NCBI RefSeq assembly: GCF_023375815.1
Contig: NZ_CP067412.1
Span: 3,472,001 to 3,536,000 of the forward strand
DNA length: 64,000 nt
DNA from: Pseudomonas sp. HS6
GTDB taxonomy: Bacteria; Pseudomonadota; Gammaproteobacteria; Pseudomonadales; Pseudomonadaceae
Reading direction: 5' to 3'
Part shown: positions 1 to 7,639 of the stretch, piece by piece
Numbering within the stretch: the stretch's first letter is position 1
How the letters are laid out: each line of letters starts with the position of its first letter
The notes under the pieces: model-generated
What the model was told of the DNA's origin: nothing
Seen by the model: only the letters and a program-made list of their open reading frames with translations
The model's database searches: none
Made by a program: the position numbers and the translations under genes

Positions 1-18
1 GTCGTATCGATTACTCTG

Positions 19-1509
19 TCAATCGAACGTGATGCCCTGCGCCAGCGGCAACTCCAGCGAGTAGTTCACCGTATTGGTCTGGCGGCGCATGTACGCGCGC
101 CATGCATCCGAACCCGACTCACGACCACCGCCCGTCTCTTTCTCGCCACCGAACGCGCCGCCGATTTCCGCGCCGCTCGGGCCGATGTTGACGTTGGCGA
201 TGCCGCAGTCACTGCCGACCGCCGACATGAACTTCTCGGCCTCGCGCACATCGGTGGTGAAGATGCACGACGACAGGCCTTGCGGCACCGCGTTGTTCAG
301 GCGCAGCGCCTCTTCGAAATCGCTGTAACCGACCACGTACAGGATCGGCGCGAAGGTCTCGCTGCACACCACGTCGCTCTGCTCCGGCATTTCGACGATG
401 GCCGGCGAAACGTAGTAGGCATTCGGGAATTGCTCTTCCAGTTGGCGCTTGCCGCCGAACACCCGGCCGCCCTCGCTCAGTGCCTGCTCCAACGCGTCCT
501 GCATGTTTTCGAAGCTGTGCTTGTCGATCAGCGGGCCGATCAGGTTGCCTTCCAGCGGGTGACCGATACGGACTTTGGAGTACGCGGCTTTCAGGCGGGT
601 GACGATTTCTTCTTTCACCGACTCATGAGCGATCAGGCGACGCAACGTGGTGCAACGCTGGCCGGCGGTGCCGACGGCGCTGAACAGGATCGCGCGCACC
701 GCCATGTCCAGATCGGCGCTCGGGCCGAGGATCATCGCGTTGTTGCCGCCCAGTTCGAGGATGCTGCGGGCGAAGCGCGCGGCGACTTTCGGCGCCACTT
801 CGCGGCCCATGCGGGTGCTGCCGGTGGCGCTGATCAGCGCGACACGCGGGTCATCCACCAGCGCTTCGCCGGCATCACGACCACCGATGATCACCTGGCA
901 AAGATTGGCCGGCGCATCGCTGAAATTCTTCACCACACGATCAAACAGCGCCTGACAGGCCAGCGCGGTCAGTGGGGTCTTCTCCGAAGGCTTCCACACC
1001 ACCGGGTTGCCGCACACCAGCGCCAGCGTGGTGTTCCACGCCCACACCGCGACCGGGAAGTTGAACGCGCTGATCACGCCGACCACGCCCAGCGGGTGCC
1101 AGGTTTCACGCATGTGGTGGCCCGGGCGCTCGGAGGCGATGGTCAAGCCGTACAACTGGCGCGACAGACCGACAGCGAAGTCGCAGATGTCGATCATTTC
1201 CTGCACTTCACCCAGGCCTTCCTGAGTAATCTTGCCGGCCTCCCAGGAAACCAGTTCGCCGAGATCATTCTTGTACTCGCGCAGGACTTCACCGAACTGA
1301 CGCACCAGCTCGCCGCGACGCGGGGCCGGCACCTTGCGCCATTGTTCGAACGCATGATCTGCGCGACTGATGTGCTGCTCGACTTCAGCCGGGCCTTCCC
1401 AGTTCACGGCGGCGATGCGGCTGCCGTCGATGGGCGAATGCACCGGCACTTTGCCGTTCTGGTACAGGGCCGGGTTCACACCAAGACGATCAAGCAATGC
1501 GGCAACCAT
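19..1509 (-). CDS. amaB: L-piperidine-6-carboxylate / alpha-aminoadipic semialdehyde dehydrogenase (ALDH7 family)
   Basis: NAD-dependent aldehyde dehydrogenase of the antiquitin (ALDH7) type. In Pseudomonas this family oxidises piperidine-6-carboxylate/aminoadipate semialdehyde to aminoadipate in lysine and pipecolate breakdown. The 496-residue length fits. Visible are the NAD-site stretch around SAFNFPVAVWAWN, the general-base Glu in LELGGNN, and the catalytic Cys in GTAGQRCTT. The start is ATG with a GAGGAG ribosome site six bases upstream. A LysR gene is divergent 161 bp away, the arrangement I recall for amaB in P. putida, so that regulator probably controls it. The exact substrate is inferred from family and context; a general semialdehyde dehydrogenase cannot be excluded. 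Confidence 0.85.
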   Translation of the reverse strand: MVAALLDRLGVNPALYQNGKVPVHSPIDGSRIAAVNWEGPAEVEQHISRADHAFEQWRKVPAPRRGELVRQFGEVLREYKNDLGELVSWEAGKITQEGLGEVQEMIDICDFAVGLSRQLYGLTIASERPGHHMRETWHPLGVVGVISAFNFPVAVWAWNTTLALVCGNPVVWKPSEKTPLTALACQALFDRVVKNFSDAPANLCQVIIGGRDAGEALVDDPRVALISATGSTRMGREVAPKVAARFARSILELGGNNAMILGPSADLDMAVRAILFSAVGTAGQRCTTLRRLIAHESVKEEIVTRLKAAYSKVRIGHPLEGNLIGPLIDKHSFENMQDALEQALSEGGRVFGGKRQLEEQFPNAYYVSPAIVEMPEQSDVVCSETFAPILYVVGYSDFEEALRLNNAVPQGLSSCIFTTDVREAEKFMSAVGSDCGIANVNIGPSGAEIGGAFGGEKETGGGRESGSDAWRAYMRRQTNTVNYSLELPLAQGITFD

Positions 1510-1670
1510 GGGTCACTCCTCAAGCGAAAAACTGAATGTGTGCGGGCGCGTTTTCACGACCGGGCAGACCTTTAGTTGTAGCGTCAGGATGGCTGTGCAA
1601 CAAACGACCTTTACGCGAGATATCATTCCGTTTATTCATGCTGCGCAGAAAGACAAGAAAAGGATCGCCC

Positions 1671-2570
1671 ATGCTGAACAAACGCCACTTGCCGTCGATC
1701 ACCGCGTTGCAGTGCTTCGAGGCCGTGACCCGGCACCTGAGTTTCACCCGGGCCGCCGAGGAACTGAACCTGACCCAGAGCGCTGTCAGCAAGCAGGTGG
1801 CGCAACTCGAAGAATTGTTACAGCACTTGTTGTTCCGTCGGGTACGCCGCCGTTTGCAGATGACCCCGGCCGGCGATCTGTACTTGGTGGAAGTCAGAAA
1901 AATCCTGACCCAGGTCGAGATGTCGACGCATTACCTGCGTTCCTACGGCGGCGAGACCGAAGTCCTGCGGGTCTCCACGCCCTCGACCTTCGGCGCCCGC
2001 TGGCTGGTGCCGCGCCTCAAGGGCTGGCGTCTGCGCCATCCGTCGATTCATCTGGACCTGTGCAACGAGCAGGAGGCCGATGACTTGCTGCAAGGGCGCA
2101 GCGATCTGGCGTTCTATTTCGGCCAGGGTTCACGCCCCGGCACCGAATGCCTGAAGCTGTTCGGCGAAGAGCTTGTGCCGGTCTGCGCGCCGAGTAGCCT
2201 GCCGGACACTCCGTTGACTGATCCAACGCAACTCACCGATCTGGTGCTGCTGCAAAACGCCTCCCGCCCCCAGGCGTGGCACGACTGGTTCGACAGTCAG
2301 GGCTACCAGACAGAGCACAGCTACCACGGCCCACGTTTCGAAACCTTTTATATGTGCATCCGCGCCGCACAGGTCGGCTGCGGCGTCGCCCTGCTGCCAA
2401 GGTTCCTGGTGGAAGAGGAATTGGCCGACGGCAAACTGATCATTCCCTGGCAGCATGCAATGCCCAGCACCGATGCGTATTACCTGGCCTATCCGGAACA
2501 CGCCGCGGAAGTGCCCAAGGTGCGGGATTTCGTGAAGTGGATGCTGGAGCAGATCGACAGTCCGGTTTGA
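1671..2570 (+). CDS. LysR-family transcriptional regulator
   Basis: A 299-residue LysR-type regulator. The N-terminal winged helix-turn-helix is clear ([20 protein letters not shown] followed by [14 protein letters not shown]), and the rest is the usual periplasmic-binding-protein-like effector domain. The ATG at 1671 has AAGGA six bases upstream and matches the normal LysR N-terminus. Longer in-frame extensions from 1536 would add an unusual leader of about 45 residues and were rejected. It is divergent from the ALDH7 dehydrogenase gene, so local control of that gene is the natural inference. The effector, possibly a lysine-pathway intermediate, cannot be read from the sequence. The GcvA-like [10 protein letters not shown] start is common among amino-acid metabolism regulators. 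Confidence 0.9.
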   Translation: MLNKRHLPSITALQCFEAVTRHLSFTRAAEELNLTQSAVSKQVAQLEELLQHLLFRRVRRRLQMTPAGDLYLVEVRKILTQVEMSTHYLRSYGGETEVLRVSTPSTFGARWLVPRLKGWRLRHPSIHLDLCNEQEADDLLQGRSDLAFYFGQGSRPGTECLKLFGEELVPVCAPSSLPDTPLTDPTQLTDLVLLQNASRPQAWHDWFDSQGYQTEHSYHGPRFETFYMCIRAAQVGCGVALLPRFLVEEELADGKLIIPWQHAMPSTDAYYLAYPEHAAEVPKVRDFVKWMLEQIDSPV

Positions 2571-2585
2571 AGTTGTATTCAGTCC

Positions 2586-2693
2586 ATGTGGGAGCGGCGG
2601 TGCGGCGGTCCGACTTGCCCGCGAAGACGGCATCAAATTCAACATTGATGTTGATCCTGCCGACGCTTTCGCGGGCAAGCCCGCTCCCACAGG
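2586..2693. repeat. REP doublet (inverted pair)
   Basis: Two inverted copies of the Pseudomonas REP-type sequence lie between the LysR gene and pncB. The right copy (about 2666-2693) is canonical: TTTCGCGGGCAAGCCCGCTC then CCACAGG. The left copy begins GTGGGAGCGG, carries about 16 extra bases, then resumes CTTGCCCGCGAAGA. Such paired elements can fold into a large hairpin and are non-autonomous, spread by RAYT transposases, none of which is in this window. Confidence 0.8.
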
Positions 2694-2799
2694 GATCTGT
2701 GGCGGTCAAAAAATTGCTGGCAATCCCCGCCTCGGATATGCGCCACTAGCGCCATTGATTGATACCGCGCCAACGCGCGGCCCGCCTGGAGACCCCGTT

Positions 2800-4023
2800 A
2801 TGAGCGAGAGTGTGTTTGCCGATCGCATCGTGCAGAACCTGCTCGACACCGACTTCTACAAACTGACGATGATGCAGGCGGTGCTGCACAACTACCCCAA
2901 CGTCGAAGTCGAATGGGAGTTTCGTTGCCGTAACAGTGAAGATCTGCGCCCGTATCTGGCGGAGATCCGCTTCCAGGTCGAGCGTCTGGCCGAGTTGAGC
3001 CTGAGCGCTGATCAGTTGAGTTTTCTCGAGCGCATCAGCTTCCTCAAACCTGACTTTCTGCGATTCCTCGGTCTGTTCCGCTTCAATCTGCGCTATTTGC
3101 ACACCGGCATCGAAAACGGCGAGCTGTTCATCCGACTGCGCGGGCCGTGGCTGCATGTGATTTTGTTTGAAGTGCCGCTGCTGGCGATCGTCAGCGAAGT
3201 GCGCAACCGCTATCGCTACCGCGAAACCGTCCTGGAACAGGCCCGCGAACAGCTGTACCGCAAGTTCGACTGGCTGACGGCCAATGCTTCGACCGACGAG
3301 CTATCGGAATTGCAGGTCGCGGATTTCGGCACACGTCGGCGGTTTTCCTACCGCGTGCAGGAAGAAGTGGTGAGCGTGCTCAAGCACGATTTCCCCGGTC
3401 GTTTCGTCGGCACCAGCAACGTGCACCTGTCTCGCGAACTGGACATGAAACCGCTGGGCACTATGGCCCACGAATGGATCATGGCCCATCAGCAACTCGG
3501 CCCGCGGCTGATCGACAGCCAGATCGCCGCCCTCGATTGCTGGGTCCGTGAATATCGCGGCTTGCTGGGGATCGCACTGACCGACTGCATCACCACCGAC
3601 GCCTTCCTCAACGATTTCGACCTGTATTTCGCCAAGCTCTTCGACGGTCTGCGCCACGATTCCGGGGACCCGGTGATCTGGGCCGAAAAATGCATCGCCC
3701 GCTACCACAAGCTCGGCATCGACCCGATGAGCAAGACGCTGGTGTTCTCCGACAGCCTGACGCTGCCCAAGTCGCTGGAGATCTTCCGGGCGCTGCGCGG
3801 CCGGATCAATGTCAGCTTCGGCATCGGCACCAACCTGACCTGTGACATTCCGGGTGTCGAACCGATGAGCATCGTGCTTAAAATGACGGCCTGCAACGGC
3901 CAACCGGTGGCGAAGATCTCCGACGAGCCGGGCAAGACCCACTGCAAAGACCCGAATTTCGTCGCCTATTTGCGACATGTTTTCCAGGTTCCTGCCGTTT
4001 CCAGCCTTTCTAGCAAGGAGTGA
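2800..4023 (+). CDS. pncB: Nicotinate phosphoribosyltransferase
   Basis: Converts nicotinate plus PRPP (with ATP) to nicotinate mononucleotide, the entry step of the Preiss-Handler NAD salvage route. The 407-residue protein shows [20 protein letters not shown] near the N-terminus, the [12 protein letters not shown] loop with its conserved histidine, and the [12 protein letters not shown] phosphate-binding segment. The ATG at 2800 has GGAG eight bases upstream; an in-frame upstream start at 2755 gives an unlikely leader. nadE starts four bases after the stop, so the two genes form a salvage operon closed by a strong terminator. Confidence 0.97.
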   Translation: MSESVFADRIVQNLLDTDFYKLTMMQAVLHNYPNVEVEWEFRCRNSEDLRPYLAEIRFQVERLAELSLSADQLSFLERISFLKPDFLRFLGLFRFNLRYLHTGIENGELFIRLRGPWLHVILFEVPLLAIVSEVRNRYRYRETVLEQAREQLYRKFDWLTANASTDELSELQVADFGTRRRFSYRVQEEVVSVLKHDFPGRFVGTSNVHLSRELDMKPLGTMAHEWIMAHQQLGPRLIDSQIAALDCWVREYRGLLGIALTDCITTDAFLNDFDLYFAKLFDGLRHDSGDPVIWAEKCIARYHKLGIDPMSKTLVFSDSLTLPKSLEIFRALRGRINVSFGIGTNLTCDIPGVEPMSIVLKMTACNGQPVAKISDEPGKTHCKDPNFVAYLRHVFQVPAVSSLSSKE

Positions 4024-4027
4024 ATTC

Positions 4028-4855
4028 ATGCAAGCCGTACAGCGTGAGATTGCTGAACAGCTCAACGTTCAGCCGCCGTTCGCCGATTACCAGGCCCTCG
4101 AAGCGGAAGTCGCCCGACGCATCACCTTCATCCAGGATTGCCTGACCAATTCCGGACTCAAGACCCTGGTGCTGGGCATCAGCGGCGGTGTCGACTCGCT
4201 GACCGCCGGCCTGCTGGCCCAGCGCGCCATGCGTGAACTGCGCGAGCGCACCGGTGACGAGGCCTACAAGTTCATCGCCGTGCGCCTGCCGTACGACGTG
4301 CAATTCGATGAACACGACGCTCAGGCCTCGGTGGACTTCATCGCCCCGGACGAACGCCACACCGTCAATATCGGCCCGGCGGTGAAATCCCTGGCCGGCG
4401 AAGTCGCAGCCTTCGAAGGCAAGCACGCGGTGTCGGTGGACTTCGTGCTCGGCAACACCAAGGCGCGGATGCGCATGGTCGCCCAGTACACCATCGCCGG
4501 CGCAGCCCATGGCCTGGTGATCGGCACCGACCACGCGGCGGAAGCGGTGATGGGTTTCTTCACCAAGTTCGGTGACGGCGCCTGCGATCTGGCTCCGCTC
4601 AGCGGGCTGGTGAAGAATCAGGTCCGAGCCATCGCCCGCAGCTTCGGCGCACCGGAATCGCTGGTGGAAAAAGTGCCGACGGCGGATCTGGAAGACCTGT
4701 CGCCGGGCAAACCGGACGAAGCCTCCCACGGCGTGACCTACACCGAAATCGACGCCTTCCTGCACGGCGAGCCGGTGCGTCAGGAAGCGTTCGACATCAT
4801 CGTCAACACGTACAAAAAGACTCATCACAAACGCGTGATGCCGTTTGCGCCGTGA
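4028..4855 (+). CDS. nadE: Ammonia-dependent NAD synthetase
   Basis: Final step of NAD synthesis: amidates nicotinic acid adenine dinucleotide with ammonia and ATP. The 275-residue length equals that of E. coli NadE, and the PP-loop [11 protein letters not shown] lies near residue 48. It lacks the N-terminal glutaminase domain of the long form, so free ammonia is the donor. The ATG at 4028 follows AAGGAG, which overlaps the end of pncB. Further-upstream in-frame starts lie inside pncB and were rejected. Pairing with pncB puts two steps of one pathway in one operon; nadD is not in the window. Confidence 0.96.
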   Translation: MQAVQREIAEQLNVQPPFADYQALEAEVARRITFIQDCLTNSGLKTLVLGISGGVDSLTAGLLAQRAMRELRERTGDEAYKFIAVRLPYDVQFDEHDAQASVDFIAPDERHTVNIGPAVKSLAGEVAAFEGKHAVSVDFVLGNTKARMRMVAQYTIAGAAHGLVIGTDHAAEAVMGFFTKFGDGACDLAPLSGLVKNQVRAIARSFGAPESLVEKVPTADLEDLSPGKPDEASHGVTYTEIDAFLHGEPVRQEAFDIIVNTYKKTHHKRVMPFAP

Positions 4856-4870
4856 TCAGTGAGTGAATGA

Positions 4871-4906
4871 AAAAGCCCGCTGAGGAGTGATCCTCAGCGG
4901 GCTTTT
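4871..4906. terminator. Rho-independent terminator after nadE, bidirectional
   Basis: Perfect 16-bp stem (AAAAGCCCGCTGAGGA with its complement) and a GTGA loop, flanked by A-rich and T-rich tracts so it can act on both strands. It closes the pncB-nadE operon and could also stop azurin transcripts arriving on the minus strand. Confidence 0.9.
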
Positions 4907-4940
4907 CTTTGGCCTGCAACTCTATCGATGCTGCGGACCC

Positions 4941-5031
4941 CTTCGCGGGCAAGCCCGCTCCCACAGGGTTTCAGGTGTACACAAAAGTTGTGTCAGACAT
5001 AGAACCTGTGGGAGCGAGCTTGCTCGCGAAG
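4941..5031. repeat. REP doublet
   Basis: Inverted pair of REP units: CTTCGCGGGCAAGCCCGCTC (4941-4960) followed by CCACAGGG, and the opposite copy CCTGTGGGAGCGAGCTTGCT then CGCGAA (5006-5030). It sits between the nadE terminator and the azurin gene, typical extragenic placement. Confidence 0.85.
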
Positions 5032-5053
5032 AACGATAACGCGGTGGCCCTGC

Positions 5054-5500
5054 TTACTTAACAGCAATGGTGCCTTTCATCATCGAGATGTGGCCCGGGA
5101 ACGAGCAGAAGAAACCGTATTCGGTGCCGGCTGCCAGTTTCGATACATCGATGGTCAGCGAATCCTTCTCCCCGGCGCCGATGATCTTGGTGTGGGCGAT
5201 GACGCGCTCGTCGCCGTCTTTCAGGTAGTTCTTGTCGATGCCGGCGGCCAGGCCGTCGGTGGCGATCGGCTGCATGTCAGCGGTCTTGCTGACCACCAGG
5301 TTGTGGCCCATGACGTTCTTCGGCAGGCTGCCGGAGTGGGTCAGTTCGACGGTGAAGGTCTTGCAGCTCTTGTCGATCACGATCTCCTTGGTGTTGAAGG
5401 ACATCTGGTCGGTGGAGTCAACGGTGGTTTTGCACTCGGCAGCCATCAATTGGCTGCTGGCCAGCGCCAGCAGGGATACCGCAACAACTTTGGAAAACAT
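5054..5500 (-). CDS. azu: Azurin (periplasmic type I blue copper protein)
   Basis: Small periplasmic electron carrier. The 148-residue precursor has a 20-residue signal peptide ending LMA; cleavage before AECK gives exactly 128 residues. In mature numbering the copper ligands are Gly45 and His46 (MGHN), Cys112 (FFCSF), His117 (PGH) and Met121, and the Cys3-Cys26 disulfide is kept. The ATG at 5500 has GGAG seven bases upstream; the longer frame to 5599 is not needed. A close match to an Anr/FNR box lies about 80 bases upstream, fitting low-oxygen induction as known for azurin in P. aeruginosa. It is monocistronic between REP/terminator sequence and the divergent LOG-family gene. Confidence 0.97.
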   Translation of the reverse strand: MFSKVVAVSLLALASSQLMAAECKTTVDSTDQMSFNTKEIVIDKSCKTFTVELTHSGSLPKNVMGHNLVVSKTADMQPIATDGLAAGIDKNYLKDGDERVIAHTKIIGAGEKDSLTIDVSKLAAGTEYGFFCSFPGHISMMKGTIAVK

Positions 5501-5572
5501 GGTGAATCTCCAAGGCAGGGTTAACAAAAACACGAATGGGGGAAAGACTGCCTGAAATCTTCGCAAGTTCCT

Positions 5573-5586
5573 ATGACTTGAGTCAA
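5573..5586 (-). promoter_or_regulatory. Probable Anr/FNR box of azu
   Basis: On the minus strand TTGACTCAAGTCAT matches TTGAC-N4-GTCAA at all but the last base. Placed at about -41.5 it predicts transcription starting near 5538, giving a leader of about 38 bases before the azurin ATG. Azurin of P. aeruginosa is known to be Anr-controlled, which supports the reading. No convincing -10 hexamer was found, so the exact start is uncertain. Confidence 0.65.
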
Positions 5587-5693
5587 AAATTGTATACAAC
5601 TTTCAGGCTATGACACTCATCGAAACAATCTAACAGCCAGACGTTTGTCCGGGCCGTATCTTCAGGGCTCGACTCTCATCTGGAGCACCCGTC

Positions 5694-5783
5694 ATGTCCT
5701 TCAACAGTCTGTTGTGCAGCCTGCTCGCCGCCTACGCCTGTGGCGCCAGCGGCACCTATGAAACCCCGAAACGCGAAGTCTAG
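5694..5783 (+). CDS. Candidate 29-residue small protein
   Basis: A short reading frame begins with ATG eight bases after TGGAG and ends in TAG. It encodes 29 residues starting [17 protein letters not shown], a hydrophobic first half with two cysteines, then a polar tail TYETPKREV. It sits in the 341-bp gap between azu and the LOG-family gene and is transcribed toward the latter. I do not recognise it. It could be a small membrane protein, a leader peptide for the downstream gene, or chance; the well-placed ribosome site is the main support. Confidence 0.4.
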   Translation: MSFNSLLCSLLAAYACGASGTYETPKREV

Positions 5784-5841
5784 CCCTTGGATCAAGGCGT
5801 GCCAGCCATTACCCTGTGACCGATTGACCCAGGAGGAAGGC

Positions 5842-6429
5842 ATGTCTCTCACATCCGTTTGTGTATTTTGCGGTGCCAACGCCGGTACCACCCCGGCGTA
5901 CACCGAAGCCGCCATCGCCCTCGGCACAGCCATTGCCGAGCGCAAACTGACTCTGGTTTACGGCGGCGGCGCTGTGGGCCTGATGGGGATTGTCGCGGAT
6001 GCCGCACTGGCGGCCGGCGGTGAAGTGATCGGGATCATTCCGCAGAGCCTGATGGACAAGGAAATCGGTCACAAGAGTCTGACGCGCCTGGAAGTGGTCG
6101 ACGGCATGCACGCCCGCAAGGCGCGCATGGCCGAGCTCAGCGATGCGTTCATCGCCCTGCCCGGTGGCCTCGGCACGCTTGAAGAGCTGTTCGAAGTCTG
6201 GACGTGGGGCCAGCTCGGCTACCACGGCAAGCCGCTGGGCCTGCTGGAAGTGAACGGTTTCTACAGCAAACTCACCGCATTTCTCGATCACATCGTCGGC
6301 GAAGGCTTCGTTCGCGCACCGCACCGTGACATGCTGCAAGTGAGCGAATCGCCGCAAACGTTGCTCGATGCCCTCGATCAGTGGCAGCCGACCGTCACGC
6401 CAAAGTGGGTCGACCAGAAACCCGGTTAA
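5842..6429 (+). CDS. LOG-family (TIGR00730) nucleotide 5'-monophosphate phosphoribohydrolase
   Basis: A 195-residue Rossmann-fold protein of the Lonely Guy family, which releases a base from a nucleoside monophosphate; some members are cytokinin-activating and others act on purine/pyrimidine nucleotides. The diagnostic [12 protein letters not shown] motif with its catalytic region is present near residue 110, and the glycine loop [10 protein letters not shown] lies near residue 37. The ATG at 5842 has AGGAGGAAGG just upstream, a very strong site; the in-frame ATG at 5740 would add 34 unrelated residues. Downstream lies a small conserved hypothetical gene 68 bp away, likely co-transcribed. The physiological substrate is unknown. 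Confidence 0.9.
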   Translation: MSLTSVCVFCGANAGTTPAYTEAAIALGTAIAERKLTLVYGGGAVGLMGIVADAALAAGGEVIGIIPQSLMDKEIGHKSLTRLEVVDGMHARKARMAELSDAFIALPGGLGTLEELFEVWTWGQLGYHGKPLGLLEVNGFYSKLTAFLDHIVGEGFVRAPHRDMLQVSESPQTLLDALDQWQPTVTPKWVDQKPG

Positions 6430-6497
6430 CCCCCGAGCACCGATACAGGGCAGAATACGCGCCGCTCAACCTCACCTTCGACCCAAGAGGATCGCCC

Positions 6498-6677
6498 ATG
6501 GCCAAACCCAATTACTCCTTCGCCAAGCGTCAACGTGACCTGGCCAAGGAACAGAAGAAAGAGGAAAAGCTTCAGCGCAAGAAACAGATGGCTGAAGAAG
6601 CGGCACTGAACCCTGACGGTGAAGTGGCGACCGATGATGATGTTGATGCACCGAAAGACCCGGCGCCCGACGCCTGA
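6498..6677 (+). CDS. Conserved small charged hypothetical protein
   Basis: 59 residues starting MAKPNYSFAKRQRDLAKEQK, then a lysine/glutamate-rich helix to about residue 35 and an acidic tail rich in Asp. AAGAGG precedes the ATG. The basic first half and acidic second half suggest a helical, possibly nucleic-acid-associated protein, but no function is known to me. I recall similar small proteins annotated as hypothetical in many pseudomonads. It probably shares a transcript with the LOG-family gene upstream and converges on the transglutaminase operon. Confidence 0.75.
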   Translation: MAKPNYSFAKRQRDLAKEQKKEEKLQRKKQMAEEAALNPDGEVATDDDVDAPKDPAPDA

Positions 6678-6707
6678 GCAACACCGCAGGACCAATGAAC
6701 GCAAAAC

Positions 6708-6737
6708 CGGCAGGAACGGATTTCTCCGCTCCTGCCG
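6708..6737. terminator. Hairpin terminator between convergent genes
   Basis: CGGCAGGA pairs perfectly with TCCTGCCG around a 14-base loop that contains a smaller CGGA/TCCG pairing. An A-run at 6703-6706 gives TTTT after the stem on the minus strand, so it mainly serves the transglutaminase operon. Confidence 0.6.
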
Positions 6738-6742
6738 TGTTC

Positions 6743-7639
6743 TCATCCCTCATTCAGTGGCATTACCGTGACCCGGACCTCGGGATCATGGCTCCCCCCT
6801 CCCAGAATCACCCCGCGCAACGGCGACACATCGGAGAAATCCCGGCCCCAGGCCAGGGTGATGTGCTCCAGCGCCGGTTGCACATTGTTGGTCGGATCGA
6901 AGTCCACCCAGCCAAGCACCGGGCAAAACACCGAAACCCAGGCATGGGACGCATCGGCGCCGATCAAACGCGGTTGCCCCGGTGGTGGCCGTGTCAGCAG
7001 ATAACCACTGATGTAGCGTGCCGCCAATCCTCGGGAACGCACGCAGGCCAGCATCAGGTGGGCGAAGTCCTGACAGACCCCACGCCTGCGCTCCAGCACC
7101 TCGACCAGCGGCGTCGCGACTTGTGTGGCCTCGGCGTCGAAGGTGAATTCGTCGAAGATCTTTTCCATCAACGCCTGCACGCCCAGCAGCAGCGGTCGCC
7201 CAGATGGAAAACAACTCTCGGAAAAGTCGACGAAGCTGCGTTTCAAGTGAACGTAGGGTGACTGAAACCGATAACGGCAAGCCTCCAGCAATTCGGCAGA
7301 CAGCGGCTGGCTGCTGTAGGTCAGCGCATTGCGCGTCAATTCCCAGGCCGGTGACAGATTGAAATCCAGCGCCGGCCGCGCCAGCACCTCGACCGTCAGC
7401 CGTGCGTTGACCTGCAATTCATCATGAGGCCGCTCGAACGCCAGGCGCGTCAGCGGATTGCCGAACACGTCCTGTTCGTCACGACGTGCGGTCGGCTCCG
7501 GACTGATCAGCAATTGCTGCTCGGTGCAGCGCTGCCAGGCGCATTCCCGGGGCCACAGATGCGCCAACTGTTGCGCCAGCGAGACTGGGCTGTCGTAGTG
7601 ATAGCAGGTGTCGTGAAGGATCTGGTAATGGGCATTCAT
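6743..7639 (-). CDS. Transglutaminase-like protease-fold protein, third gene of the amidoligase operon
   Basis: 298 residues: an N-terminal bacterial-transglutaminase N domain (about 1-90, opening with YQILHDTCYHYDSPVSLAQQ) followed by a transglutaminase core with catalytic Cys in RRGVCQDFAH, His in DASHAWVSVF and Asp in GWVDFDPTNN. These folds act as peptidases, amidases or acyltransferases. The ATG overlaps the TGA of the upstream ATP-grasp gene by one base (TGATG), indicating coupled translation. Together with the two upstream genes it forms the conserved transglutaminase/ATP-grasp/alpha-E cassette, which Iyer and colleagues (amidoligase survey, about 2009) linked to peptide ligation or tagging. 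The true reaction is not known to me. Confidence 0.88.
   Translation of the reverse strand: MNAHYQILHDTCYHYDSPVSLAQQLAHLWPRECAWQRCTEQQLLISPEPTARRDEQDVFGNPLTRLAFERPHDELQVNARLTVEVLARPALDFNLSPAWELTRNALTYSSQPLSAELLEACRYRFQSPYVHLKRSFVDFSESCFPSGRPLLLGVQALMEKIFDEFTFDAEATQVATPLVEVLERRRGVCQDFAHLMLACVRSRGLAARYISGYLLTRPPPGQPRLIGADASHAWVSVFCPVLGWVDFDPTNNVQPALEHITLAWGRDFSDVSPLRGVILGGGSHDPEVRVTVMPLNEG

Noticed and set aside
280..1575. 431-residue frame on the plus strand
   Set aside because: It is a shadow of the aldehyde dehydrogenase on the other strand; it has low-complexity Arg/His/Gln composition and no ribosome site.
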